Positions 52,059 to 61,657 of a stretch of DNA of 64,000 bases are shown here, piece after piece. Made by a program: the position numbers and the translations under genes. How positions within the stretch are numbered: position 1 is the first letter of the stretch; each line of letters starts with the position of its first letter. The notes under the pieces were generated by a model. The model searched no databases and had not been told where the DNA came from. It saw only the letters and a program-made list of their open reading frames with translations. This stretch comes from Saprospiraceae bacterium. Its GTDB lineage: Bacteria > Bacteroidota > Bacteroidia > Chitinophagales > Saprospiraceae. The stretch covers positions 20,103 through 84,102 of the forward strand of contig JARGNR010000022.1 in assembly GCA_029212405.1 (NCBI GenBank). The letters are read 5' to 3'.

Positions 52059-53282
52059 TTGAACCTAGTGAATAGATTGAAAAAAATACCATGTTACTTT
52101 CTCCTGTTGACCTTCCTGCTTTGTTCCTGCGGAGATGAATCTCCAACATTTTTGAATAATTGGGATGAAGATGTGTACTATTTTGCCAAAAACTTAGAAG
52201 ACAACCATGTTGATCTGTTTTTTAATGTTTCAAAACAAGAATTCTATTCCGATATAGAATCTCTGCGAATGAAAACTGACAGTTTATCTAAAGTTGACAT
52301 TTTGATTGAACTCTCAAAAATTATAGCGAAAATTGGGGACTCACATACTCAATTTGTTTTTCAGCATGAATTAACTGCATTGCCTTTTACTGTTCAATGG
52401 TTGGACGATGGACTTTTTCTTGATCGGGTAAGTTCAGGAAATTCTGAGTTTTTAGGAAGTGAAATCACTGCTATAAATTCCATTCCCATAGCAGATATTA
52501 TCGATAATTTCCGCACAGTTATTCCCTTTGAAAATGAATCCAACTTTAAAAATCAATTTGTTACCTATAGCAGACTGTTGGAGTATTATTCAGAATTCGA
52601 CATTGTTGAAAACCCATCTTATATTCAGCTAAACCTAGCTAGTGGAGGTACATGTTTTATAGAACAAAATGGAGGAGAAATAATAGAATTTATGCCTCCG
52701 AAAACACCGTTATTTAAATCGAACCCCTCCACAATTTATTGGTTTCAACATTTACCAGAAGAGAACATGGTATACATCCAATATAACTCCTGCCAAGAAA
52801 GAAGTGATTTAAGTTTTGAAGATTTCACCCAACAAATTACTACCCAACTCAACGAAAATCTGACAATTGATAAAATAGCTATCGACTTGAGACATAATGG
52901 AGGAGGCAACTCTACAATTATGCATCCCTTAATCAATGCGCTGGAAGATTTGGTCAATGAAAACCGAATCGAAAAAGAGCACATCTATCTTATTATTGGA
53001 AGAAAAACCTTCTCATCTGCTATTTTAAATACCATTGAAATCAAAGAGAAAATAGACAATATCATCATTGGGGAGCCAAGTGGTGGAAAACCAAATCATT
53101 ATGGAGAAGTAAGAAGCTTCAGGCTACCGAATAGCAATTTGCAAGTGACCTATTCTACAAAATACTTTACTCATTCTGAAGATGATGGCAGTTCAATTAT
53201 CCCTGATGTCATCGTTCCGTATAATTCTACCCATTTGTTTGAAGGACTGGACCCAGTTTTAGAAAGAATTATTGAAGATTAA
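52059..53282 (+). CDS. S41-family (C-terminal-processing-like) peptidase, lipoprotein
   Basis: This 407-aa protein begins with a lipoprotein signal: LLLTFLLCSCGDE, with the lipobox Cys directly before Gly-Asp-Glu, so it is anchored in a membrane after export. The peptidase domain (about residues 180-390) has IAIDLRHNGGGNSTI, HIYLIIGRKTFSSAILNTIE with the catalytic Ser in TFSSA, and IIIGEPSGGKPNHYG, the S41 triad region. The N-terminal region has an ISKIIAKIGDSHT segment typical of TSP-like domains. No PDZ domain is clear. The start is a TTG at 52059; a GTG three codons later (52068) is also possible. Confidence 0.82.
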   Translation: MNLVNRLKKIPCYFLLLTFLLCSCGDESPTFLNNWDEDVYYFAKNLEDNHVDLFFNVSKQEFYSDIESLRMKTDSLSKVDILIELSKIIAKIGDSHTQFVFQHELTALPFTVQWLDDGLFLDRVSSGNSEFLGSEITAINSIPIADIIDNFRTVIPFENESNFKNQFVTYSRLLEYYSEFDIVENPSYIQLNLASGGTCFIEQNGGEIIEFMPPKTPLFKSNPSTIYWFQHLPEENMVYIQYNSCQERSDLSFEDFTQQITTQLNENLTIDKIAIDLRHNGGGNSTIMHPLINALEDLVNENRIEKEHIYLIIGRKTFSSAILNTIEIKEKIDNIIIGEPSGGKPNHYGEVRSFRLPNSNLQVTYSTKYFTHSEDDGSSIIPDVIVPYNSTHLFEGLDPVLERIIED

Positions 53283-53327
53283 GAGAAATAACATAGCTTT
53301 GGACAGTTTTTAATTGTTAATCAATAG

Positions 53328-54527
53328 TTGCTTCGCTTGTTAAAAAATCATCCTTCTCCTCCCAGACATGTATTACCGATAATCGTAATGGCACAATTTT
53401 GTTGTACCTCATTATGGTTTGCCAGCAATGGAGTTATGGAAGAATTGATCCAAAGTTTCCAGCTTTTACCAAGCGCCTTGAGCCATTTGACATCCGCTGT
53501 CCAATTTGGTTTTATTTCAGGTACTTTACTCTTTGCTCTTGTAAGTATCGCCGATAGATATTCCCCCTCTAAAGTCTTTCTTTTAAGCGCCTTATTTGGG
53601 GCTTTTTTTAATGTGCTTTTGATTTGGAGAATGAATACGATTGTGTCATTAATTGGATTTAGATTTTTAACTGGATTTTTTCTAGCAGGAATCTACCCTG
53701 TTGGCATGAAAATAGCCTCCGATTACTATGACAAAAAACTAGGCATTTCATTAGGGTATCTTGTTGGGGCATTGGTATTAGGAACTGCTTCTCCTCATCT
53801 ATTAAAGAGTTTAGATATCTTTCCATCTTGGCGCTACGTTGTTTATTCTACCTCCATTTTAGCTTGTATGGGAGGTCTATTCATTTTTCTATTTGTGCCA
53901 AATGGTCCTTATCGAAAAAAGAGCCAACAAATCAAATTATCTTCCGCCTTTAATGTTTTTCAATCCAAGAAATTTCGTGGTGCTGCATTCGGTTATTTTG
54001 GTCATATGTGGGAATTGTACGCTTTTTGGGCCTTTGTCCCTGTGCTCCTATCTACTTATCAAAGCTTTCATCCAGAATATGATATAAATATCGCCCTTAC
54101 TAGTTTTATAATTATTGGAATCGGAGGACTATCTTGTATCATTGGTGGTTATCTTTCGCACTCATACGGTACGGGAAATGTGGCAAAATTCGCTTTGTTC
54201 TTATCTGGACTTTGCTGTTTAGTATCTCCACTTGCCTTTATGATAAACACTCCATTCCTATTTATTGCTTTTCTACTATTTTGGGGAATGGTGGTCATCA
54301 TGGACTCTCCTCTATTTTCGACCCTGGTCGCACAAAACGCTCCACCAAAATTAAAAGGGACCGCACTCACCATTGTAAATTGCATTGGATTCTCCATCAC
54401 GATTGTAAGTATCCAATTATTAAACATCTTATCCAACCATTGGTCTGCTACCTATATTTATTGTATTTTAGCATTAGGCCCTCTTTTAGGAATCTACGCA
54501 TTAGGACAATCAAAATTTAACCCGTGA
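53328..54527 (+). CDS. MFS transporter
   Basis: This 399-aa protein has about twelve hydrophobic helices and major-facilitator features: SLWFASNGVMEELIQSF near the first helix, LVSIADRYSPSKVFLLSALFGA with the loop 2-3 Asp and Arg pattern, FRFLTGFFLAGIYPVGMKIASDYY, and a mid-loop before helix 7. It resembles the YNFM/CynX-type carriers that move small anions or drugs. It probably starts at a TTG at 53328. It lies 45 bp downstream of the peptidase gene and 14 bp upstream of the cytochrome c start, so these are probably co-transcribed. Confidence 0.82.
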   Translation: MLRLLKNHPSPPRHVLPIIVMAQFCCTSLWFASNGVMEELIQSFQLLPSALSHLTSAVQFGFISGTLLFALVSIADRYSPSKVFLLSALFGAFFNVLLIWRMNTIVSLIGFRFLTGFFLAGIYPVGMKIASDYYDKKLGISLGYLVGALVLGTASPHLLKSLDIFPSWRYVVYSTSILACMGGLFIFLFVPNGPYRKKSQQIKLSSAFNVFQSKKFRGAAFGYFGHMWELYAFWAFVPVLLSTYQSFHPEYDINIALTSFIIIGIGGLSCIIGGYLSHSYGTGNVAKFALFLSGLCCLVSPLAFMINTPFLFIAFLLFWGMVVIMDSPLFSTLVAQNAPPKLKGTALTIVNCIGFSITIVSIQLLNILSNHWSATYIYCILALGPLLGIYALGQSKFNP

Positions 54528-54541
54528 TCTAATTGATCCAA

Positions 54542-54982
54542 ATGAAACCATTACAGTCCATAATCAATTTTTTCATCGTAGCATTTCTGATACTTATCTC
54601 AGTATTAGTGTATCAATTGGTACAAGTAAACAATAGTAATGACTCAAATAACTTTAGTAGTGGCTATTGTGGAACACGGGATATATCGAATGGAGTAAGC
54701 TCTGATGTTATTACCAAAGGAAAAACACTTTTCAAAAATTACTGTGCTACGTGTCATGCAAGAAACATGGTCGCCGATGCAACAGGACCAGCACTTGAAA
54801 ATAGTCTTCGAAAATTTAATTATGATACCTTGAGGTATACTCAATATCTAAATGATGATGCTCAATTCTTAAAAATATCAACTTCAAATCACATAAAACA
54901 TTCAAACCATAAATTTAATATATTAACCATTCAAGAGGTGAAGTCAATTCTTGAATTTATAGAAGGAGTGTCTAGATTTTAA
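54542..54982 (+). CDS. Membrane-anchored monoheme cytochrome c with a His-rich axial region
   Basis: This 146-aa protein starts at the ATG at 54542; an in-frame TTG 3 codons earlier is weaker. An N-terminal hydrophobic anchor (FFIVAFLILISVLVYQLV) is followed by a heme site NYCATCHARNM (C68, C71, H72). In ordinary class I cytochromes c an axial Met falls in a MPxF segment before the last helix. Here the region is NHIKHSNHKFNILTIQEV, where H123 sits in place of the Met. Bis-His coordination, and thus a lower redox potential, is a possibility. The terminal helix (EVKSILEFIEG) is normal. Confidence 0.82.
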   Translation: MKPLQSIINFFIVAFLILISVLVYQLVQVNNSNDSNNFSSGYCGTRDISNGVSSDVITKGKTLFKNYCATCHARNMVADATGPALENSLRKFNYDTLRYTQYLNDDAQFLKISTSNHIKHSNHKFNILTIQEVKSILEFIEGVSRF

Positions 54983-55085
54983 CTAGAAAAATGCAAAATC
55001 TCATTAAAACAATCACTATCTTTCACTACATTTTATTGTAATTTAAAGTAAAGATCTTAACCCATTTTTAATACAACCCCAAACA

Positions 55086-58000
55086 ATGAAAAAATCAAAC
55101 AGCAATACTATTGCTCCTGATCGCGTACAGGCTATTTATAAACGCGCACAACCAGGTTTAATGTACATGCCTGCTCATGGCATATTTTTAACGATTGAAC
55201 TCAGTAGAGAAGGGCGCAAATCTTCGCAACAAATAATAGAAACGGTACAACATTTGACGTTGAAAGCTGGGCGGATGAAAACGGTAACTCGTATAGTTGC
55301 TGGATTTTCTACAAAGATTTGGAAAAAATGGACTGGAAAAACCCCTCCTGGTTCACCTACCTCAAATACGATTCTCAAAAAAACGGACTATTTCAGAGAT
55401 ACTCAAGGTGACCTATTTTTTTATTTGAAATCAGAGGATGTCAAAAACTGTGAAAAGTTAAAGACGATTCTGCTTGATGCATTAGTAGGGCTGATCAACG
55501 ATGTGACAGAAACAAGAGGAGCCATGCGTAAAGACAGAAAAATATTGGATCACCATTATTACGATGGCATTACGAGTCCTAGTGATCCAGCACAAGTGGT
55601 AGGTTCCATCATACGAGATGAGGATGGCCCCTATGCAGGAAGTTCATGGGCCTTCGTTCAAAAATTTGAAGTAGAATGGAAATATTTTGCCCGCTTGAGT
55701 ACAGATGCAAAGAGTGATGTAATCGGTAGAAATGAAGAAGCCGTAATTATTCCCGACGATGATAAACGAAGTCATATACAACGTGCTCGAGTTTACAACA
55801 ATCAACGAGAAAACATCAAATTGATTCGTCAAGCATTGCCTTTTGGTCATTCAAAATCTGGAGCTGGACGAGAACAAGGAATTTATTTTGTTGCGTATGC
55901 CAATGAGACGAATGCTATGGAGCAAATCATGCACAGTATGGCGGGTCATGGCCATGGTGCAGCTCCCGACCAATTACTCAACAATGTGCAAGGGGTAGCA
56001 GGTGGATATTTTTATATTCCCAACACCAATGAACTCAACTTGAATCAAGGTTTAAATGAAAAAGATTTTGTCGTTGATCCACATTGGGCCACTCGCAGTA
56101 AAAATGGTTGGATGTTTTATAATTCAAATGACTATTTGACTGCTATGGGAACTGGTAACTACCCAGACCCTCCTTCTCAACGTATACTTCATTTGATTGG
56201 CAATATTTTTTCATTGTGGAGAGATCACTGGTACCAAGTAAGAAATATTCCAGAAATTCCACACTTATCAACTTTTCTAGATAAGGATGAACAATGGGTA
56301 ATGCAAGCCCCTATTCCAATTCGGAAAGGTATGGCTATTAAAAAAAGTCTGAGCCTTGTAAATACCAATCCTCATTATCCTCAGACACCAGAAATGTATG
56401 CCTGGAATGCTGATCAATTTAGAATTGACCCGCTGGATATTTTGTTTGGAATAATGCCTGAGTTATCCTTGGGAAGAGGTAAGGAAGTAATGCCCTATCT
56501 ACGAGACGATGAAAAACAATATGCCTTTTCATTGATGCTCGATGAATCCTCTGCAATGGGGCATATCGTCCCTGACCATAAAAAGATGTTGAGCATGGGT
56601 TTAGGAGACATGTTAAGAGATATTAGTAGTCGAGAAAAGAAGGCATCTGGTGAGCAAAAAGTATTTTACACCTCTTCAAAACTGGCCTTACAAGGAGTGC
56701 AAGGATGGTTGTCCAATTATGCCAACATGGCAAGTAAAATGGTCAGTGAATACAAAGATCAGCCAGAAGCAAAGGCCAACTTAATGGGGATAGCAAAAAG
56801 AGCTAGAAAACTCATTAATAAAAAACCAGATACATTTCTGGAAGCCATGCAATTGATATTCACGATGCATGCATGTTTTCATTTAACTGGGAATCCTGTT
56901 GCTGTTGGTCGACTGGATCAACTTCTAATAGATTACTATAACAATGATTCCATAACGGAAGATGATGCTCAGCAAATCATTGAAGCATTTTGGATAAAGC
57001 TGGGTGAAAAAGCATTGCACAATAGACATTACGCTACAGATCATGTGAGCTATGGAACAACTGCAGTATCTTATATTGGAGGCAATTTTCCACAAGGAGG
57101 TGGAATTAATCAATGGGTACAACAACTCACCGTTGGAGGATATTTGCCTACCAAAGATAAAAAGCCAAAATCAGCAGTCAATGCGATTACCATGATGGCA
57201 CTTAAAGCCTCCAGAAGGTTACCGCTGAATGCTCCTTGTTTATCTCTACGGATTCATAAAGGGATGGACAATAAAATAATGGAAGAGGCAGCAAAAGCAT
57301 TGCTTAGTGGTGGTGCTCACCCTATCTTATTTCAAGAAGAACGAATGCTCAGTGGTCTTACAGAATTTTCAGGTTTCCCTGTCGAAGCGGCACGAGATTT
57401 TGCATGTGATGGATGTTACGAACCTATGATTGCAGGTCAAACAGAATTCTGTTTTAGCAATGTTACACCGCTTGATGCTGTAGAATGCGCACTCAATCAA
57501 GGTGCAAAATACAGCATGTCCGGTCCCATTTACTTAAGAGGGTGGAAAGCATCATTTCGGTCTCCACATGCCAGCAAGATCAAATCATTTAAGCAATTTC
57601 AGTCGATCTATTTAGAGCATTTGGAGTGGTTTATTGTCCAATTTTTCAATAATACACTCATGAACTATGGTAATCTTTGGAAGATTTGTCCAAGCCCCAT
57701 GTTGTCCACCATGATTGAAGGTTGTGTAGAGTCTGGAAGAGACCTTACGAATGGAGGTGCAAAATATCATACCATTGCACCAATGTTTGTTGGAATGTCT
57801 ACGACCATTGATTCTTTGTATGCCATTCAAAAACTGGTATTTGACCAAAGCGCTATTTGCACACTACCAGAACTCTTGGACTGTTTACAAAATAACTGGG
57901 GATTCGGCATGCAAGAACCTACACACAGTACCTTAGAAGGACAAACAAGAATAGATGTTCAAGCCAAACAATATAAAAACTGGAGGGAAGTCGCTCTGCA

Positions 58001-58694
58001 ATTGCCCAAATTTGGAAATGGACACCCAGAAGTAGATGCAATTGGTAAATGGCTTGCTGGAAATATGTGTGATATGGCAATGCGAATCTTAAAAAATCCT
58101 CCTTCCCCATTAAAAGAAACATTGGAAGGAATCGTACAGAACTATTCTTCAAAAGATAAACCATGGGAAATTCATTTATGTCCAGGTATTGGAACGTTTG
58201 AAGGATATGTTGGAGATGGAGCAGGTAGTGGTGCATCCCCCGACGGAAGACTGAATGGTCAGCCCTACCCTTCTGATTTTAGTCCAGCACCCGTTCCTCA
58301 AGATTTGGATGCAATCCCTCAATTAGAAGAACAAGAACAACCTATGCCGGGTACTTACCGAGGGATATATACTGCTTTGAGTAGTTATGACAGCCCTGAA
58401 ATTTATCACAAAATTTCTAATGCTGCTCCCGTTGATTTAAATATAAAAGAGGATTTTCCATTGAAAGACATGGTTCAATTTATCAAAGATTATTCGAAAG
58501 GAAGTGTGGGAGGAAACCTGATTACTGTGACCTGTGCGGATCCTAACACCTACGAAATGGCAGCGAAAGAACCGGAAAGATTTGAGTTAGTAAGAGTTCG
58601 AATGGGAGGATGGACAGAATATTTTGCTGCCATGTTCCCAGAACATCAAGGGCAACATGAACGGAGACCATTTTTTGTTCCAGAGAAGAAATAA
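55086..58694 (+). CDS. Fusion protein: DyP-type heme peroxidase + glycyl-radical enzyme (pyruvate formate-lyase-like)
   Basis: This 1202-aa protein has two enzyme domains. Residues about 20-320 resemble a DyP-type peroxidase: the D160-containing HHYYDGITSP (the GxxDG motif of the distal Asp), VIGRNEEAVIIPDD, H230 in KRSHIQRA (proximal heme ligand) and R248 in KLIRQALP (distal Arg), then QGIYFVAYA and VAGGYFYIP. Residues about 320-470 form a linker of unknown type. Residues about 470-1202 are a full glycyl-radical enzyme: GHIVPDHKKMLSMGLG, the thiyl Cys in ACDGCYEP (C777, E779), SPDGRLNGQPYPSDFSP and the radical Gly motif VRVRMGGWTEYF (G1175). No radical-SAM activase gene lies nearby. It sits 103 bp after the cytochrome c gene and is followed by a strong terminator. 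Confidence 0.85.
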   Translation: MKKSNSNTIAPDRVQAIYKRAQPGLMYMPAHGIFLTIELSREGRKSSQQIIETVQHLTLKAGRMKTVTRIVAGFSTKIWKKWTGKTPPGSPTSNTILKKTDYFRDTQGDLFFYLKSEDVKNCEKLKTILLDALVGLINDVTETRGAMRKDRKILDHHYYDGITSPSDPAQVVGSIIRDEDGPYAGSSWAFVQKFEVEWKYFARLSTDAKSDVIGRNEEAVIIPDDDKRSHIQRARVYNNQRENIKLIRQALPFGHSKSGAGREQGIYFVAYANETNAMEQIMHSMAGHGHGAAPDQLLNNVQGVAGGYFYIPNTNELNLNQGLNEKDFVVDPHWATRSKNGWMFYNSNDYLTAMGTGNYPDPPSQRILHLIGNIFSLWRDHWYQVRNIPEIPHLSTFLDKDEQWVMQAPIPIRKGMAIKKSLSLVNTNPHYPQTPEMYAWNADQFRIDPLDILFGIMPELSLGRGKEVMPYLRDDEKQYAFSLMLDESSAMGHIVPDHKKMLSMGLGDMLRDISSREKKASGEQKVFYTSSKLALQGVQGWLSNYANMASKMVSEYKDQPEAKANLMGIAKRARKLINKKPDTFLEAMQLIFTMHACFHLTGNPVAVGRLDQLLIDYYNNDSITEDDAQQIIEAFWIKLGEKALHNRHYATDHVSYGTTAVSYIGGNFPQGGGINQWVQQLTVGGYLPTKDKKPKSAVNAITMMALKASRRLPLNAPCLSLRIHKGMDNKIMEEAAKALLSGGAHPILFQEERMLSGLTEFSGFPVEAARDFACDGCYEPMIAGQTEFCFSNVTPLDAVECALNQGAKYSMSGPIYLRGWKASFRSPHASKIKSFKQFQSIYLEHLEWFIVQFFNNTLMNYGNLWKICPSPMLSTMIEGCVESGRDLTNGGAKYHTIAPMFVGMSTTIDSLYAIQKLVFDQSAICTLPELLDCLQNNWGFGMQEPTHSTLEGQTRIDVQAKQYKNWREVALQLPKFGNGHPEVDAIGKWLAGNMCDMAMRILKNPPSPLKETLEGIVQNYSSKDKPWEIHLCPGIGTFEGYVGDGAGSGASPDGRLNGQPYPSDFSPAPVPQDLDAIPQLEEQEQPMPGTYRGIYTALSSYDSPEIYHKISNAAPVDLNIKEDFPLKDMVQFIKDYSKGSVGGNLITVTCADPNTYEMAAKEPERFELVRVRMGGWTEYFAAMFPEHQGQHERRPFFVPEKK

Positions 58695-58708
58695 GTTACA
58701 GACATCGA

Positions 58709-58744
58709 AACAGTGTGGAATCAATTATTAGATTTCACACTGTT
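58709..58744 (+). terminator. Terminator after the DyP-glycyl-radical gene
   Basis: AACAGTGTGGAATC pairs with GATTTCACACTGTT over 14 bp with one G-T wobble and an 8-nt loop. The downstream run (CTTATAT) is only moderately T-rich. It ends the upstream transcript before the TonB receptor gene. Confidence 0.75.
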
Positions 58745-58897
58745 CTTATATAGATCTTAGTACAACTTCTAGGAATTCTTCATGTAGTCAAATGGCTTGC
58801 AAAAAGACATCTTGCTATACCCTCCCATCACATATTAAAATAATTATCATATATTGTAAGCAATAATTATAACTATTTAACTTCTAAAACTTTACCA

Positions 58898-61594
58898 ATG
58901 AAAAGATTGTATACATTATTCTTAATGCTCATTTTAAGCCACGTCATGATTGGTCAAAACACAGTAACAGGTACGGTCACTGATGTATTTGGCGACCCAT
59001 TGATTGGAGTAAATGTTTCGGAAAAAGGTACATCGACTGGAACCACCACGGGTATTAGCGGTGAATACAGTTTAGACGTATCTGAATTTCCGACAACATT
59101 AGAATTTAGTTATATCGGTTTTGGAAATTTAGAAGTTGAAGTTTCGGAAGCCAGAACATTAGATGTGACATTGGACGAGGGTGTTCAGCTCAATGAAGTT
59201 CAAGTGGTAGGATCTAGAAGTTATGGAAGATCATCAACAGATTCTCCGGTTGCGGTGGATGTAATTAATGTATCAGATCTTGCTGCCCAGACGGGTAAAG
59301 TAGAAATCAATCAGATTCTTCAATATGCAGCGCCTTCATTTAATGCGACCAAACAATCAGGTTCAGATGGAGCCGATCATGTTGACCCTGCCTCTCTTAG
59401 AGGATTGGGACCTGATCAAACACTGGTCCTGATCAATGGTAAAAGAAGACATCAGTCTTCCTTGGTCAATGTATTTGGAACAAGGGGTAGAGGAAATTCA
59501 GGAACAGATTTAAATGCAATTCCAGCTTCTGCAATTAAAAGAATTGAGGTATTAAGAGATGGAGCTTCGGCTCAATATGGATCTGATGCCATTGCTGGAG
59601 TAATCAATATTGTATTAAAAGACAAAACGGATGGAGTTACAGGTGGAGTTACTTATGGGGCTTACAGTACTGCTGTAGGAGAAGGCTACGAAGAAGAATA
59701 TGGTGATGCTCTTTTTAATGTAGATGGTACCAATAGAGCTTTGGATCCAGACGGAGATAAATCATATGATGGAATCACGACCAAAGTGGATTTAAACTAC
59801 GGCGTAGGTTTAGGAGATGATGGCTATATCAATTTCACTACAGAATACCTATCCAAAGATCGAACCTTGAGACCAGGATTTGCATGGAGACAAGGATATG
59901 GCTCTGCTGCCGTAGATCAATTCCAGTTTATGGTCAATGGATCAAAAGCATTAGGTAACAATACGGACTTGTACTTTTTTGGAGGATCCGGTGATAGAGA
60001 TACCGATGCATTTGCATTTTCAAGAGGGGCGCCTGGTGCAGATGGGGATTCAAGAGCTGTTTCAAGTTTATATCCCAATGGATTTACACCTAGAATTACT
60101 TCGATCATTAAGGACAACTCCGCTACTGTTGGTGTACGACATGATCTAGAAAGTGGCTGGAAAGCAGATTTTAGTCATTCGTATGGAAAAAACGATTTTC
60201 ACTACTTTATCAAAGGGTCCAATAATGCTTCATTAGGATCTGCCTCCCCGACTGAATTTGATGCTGGCGGACATAGTTTGGCCATGAATGTAACTGGATT
60301 GGATTTCACGAAAAACTTTTCGGACATCATGTCTGGATTGAATCTAGCCTTTGGAACAGAATACCGATCAGAGAATTTTGTCATTTTTGCAGGACAAGAA
60401 GCATCTTATGCTGCTTATGACGTCAATGGAGTAGCGATAACAGACGCCTCTACACAATCTCCATTTTTGAATGAATTTGGTCAACAGCCTTCAGGTGGAT
60501 CACAAGGTTTTCCAGGATATAGCCCATCCAATGAAGTAGATCAGAATAGATCAAATATCAGTCTATATGGGGACGCTGAATTAAATGTTTCAGAGGAGTT
60601 TTTGTTGGCTGGAGCAGTACGATATGAAAATTACAGTGATTTTGGAAATACACTCAACTACAAATTGGCTACACGATATAAATTGATGGATGGCTTGTCA
60701 TTAAGAGCATCAGCGTCTTCAGGATTTAGAGCACCTTCCTTGGCGCAAATTCATTATAACTTACTGTTTAACAACATTGTAGCAGGCTCTTCATTGAGAA
60801 CCTTGTTGGCATCCAATACAAGTACCGTAGCTAAAGGATTCGGTATTGATCCGCTTCAGGAAGAAAAAGCAACAAACTTAGCTGTTGGTTTTACCTTTAA
60901 AAAAGGTGGTTTGACGGCTACAATTGATGCTTATTCTATCAATGTGGATGATCGAATCGTTTTAACTGATGTCTTTGATGCTTCGGACTTAAACGTAGGA
61001 GCAGATGCAGCACAATTTTTCTCCAATGGTGTAGATACCAAGACTACTGGAGTAGATGTTGTCGTATCCTACAGAGGATATATTGGAACAAATGGCAATG
61101 GCTACAACGTAGGTGTTGCGGCAAACTTTAACAATACAGAAATTGAAAATATCAATAATGGTGATCTCAATCAATTTACATTTTTTGGACCATTTTCACA
61201 GGCCTACTTAGAAGCTGCTGCTCCTGATTATAAAATTGGATTAAATGCGGGATTTAACCTAAGTAAATTGGATGTACAATTAAATTACACCCTTTTTAGT
61301 GAAGTGATTTTACAAGATTTCCAATGGGTAGACTCCCCTGCTACCAATCAAGCAGAGGCAGACGTACTTAGGCAAGTAGCCACTGATGTTTATGAAACAG
61401 CCGGAACATTGGACCTTAGTTTAGGGTATCAATTAAGTAATACCTTCAAATTGACAGTAGGAGCAAATAACCTCTTAAATACGTATCCAACTCCACAGTT
61501 TGACGGTTGGACCGATCAAGGAGGATTTAATGACTCTGTGCAGATGGGTAGCGATGGAATGTACTTATTTACAAGACTGGGATTTAACTTCTAG
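58898..61594 (+). CDS. TonB-dependent outer membrane receptor
   Basis: This 898-aa protein has a signal peptide (LYTLFLMLILSHVMIGQ), a carboxypeptidase-like regulatory domain (VTGTVTDVFGDPLIGVNVSEKGTSTG, about residues 22-100), a plug domain (about 115-235; VAVDVINVSDLAAQ, SLRGLGPDQTLVLINGKRR, IKRIEVLRDGASAQYGSDAIAGVINIVLK) and a 22-strand barrel region ending in YLFTRLGFNF. No SusD-like lipoprotein gene is next to it, so it is not a standard Sus-like pair. It lies 203 bp after the fusion enzyme gene, with its own promoter expected. The ligand is unknown. Confidence 0.92.
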   Translation: MKRLYTLFLMLILSHVMIGQNTVTGTVTDVFGDPLIGVNVSEKGTSTGTTTGISGEYSLDVSEFPTTLEFSYIGFGNLEVEVSEARTLDVTLDEGVQLNEVQVVGSRSYGRSSTDSPVAVDVINVSDLAAQTGKVEINQILQYAAPSFNATKQSGSDGADHVDPASLRGLGPDQTLVLINGKRRHQSSLVNVFGTRGRGNSGTDLNAIPASAIKRIEVLRDGASAQYGSDAIAGVINIVLKDKTDGVTGGVTYGAYSTAVGEGYEEEYGDALFNVDGTNRALDPDGDKSYDGITTKVDLNYGVGLGDDGYINFTTEYLSKDRTLRPGFAWRQGYGSAAVDQFQFMVNGSKALGNNTDLYFFGGSGDRDTDAFAFSRGAPGADGDSRAVSSLYPNGFTPRITSIIKDNSATVGVRHDLESGWKADFSHSYGKNDFHYFIKGSNNASLGSASPTEFDAGGHSLAMNVTGLDFTKNFSDIMSGLNLAFGTEYRSENFVIFAGQEASYAAYDVNGVAITDASTQSPFLNEFGQQPSGGSQGFPGYSPSNEVDQNRSNISLYGDAELNVSEEFLLAGAVRYENYSDFGNTLNYKLATRYKLMDGLSLRASASSGFRAPSLAQIHYNLLFNNIVAGSSLRTLLASNTSTVAKGFGIDPLQEEKATNLAVGFTFKKGGLTATIDAYSINVDDRIVLTDVFDASDLNVGADAAQFFSNGVDTKTTGVDVVVSYRGYIGTNGNGYNVGVAANFNNTEIENINNGDLNQFTFFGPFSQAYLEAAAPDYKIGLNAGFNLSKLDVQLNYTLFSEVILQDFQWVDSPATNQAEADVLRQVATDVYETAGTLDLSLGYQLSNTFKLTVGANNLLNTYPTPQFDGWTDQGGFNDSVQMGSDGMYLFTRLGFNF

Positions 61595-61618
61595 TTCTTT
61601 TCTTAAATAAAAATTTGG

Positions 61619-61651
61619 ATGGCTAATTTCTAACGAAATTAGCCATTTTTT
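61619..61651 (+). terminator. Strong intrinsic terminator 6 bp before the arylsulfotransferase start
   Basis: A perfect 12-bp stem (ATGGCTAATTTC / GAAATTAGCCAT) with a 4-nt TAAC loop, then TTTTTT. It ends the TonB receptor transcript. Its T-run stops 6 bp before the ATG at 61658, so it also occupies the leader of the next gene. Confidence 0.9.
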
Positions 61652-61657
61652 CAACTT

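Noticed and set aside
58898..61594. SusC/SusD polysaccharide-utilisation locus
   Set aside because: The receiver is a TonB receptor with a regulatory domain, but there is no SusD-like lipoprotein or glycoside hydrolase next to it.
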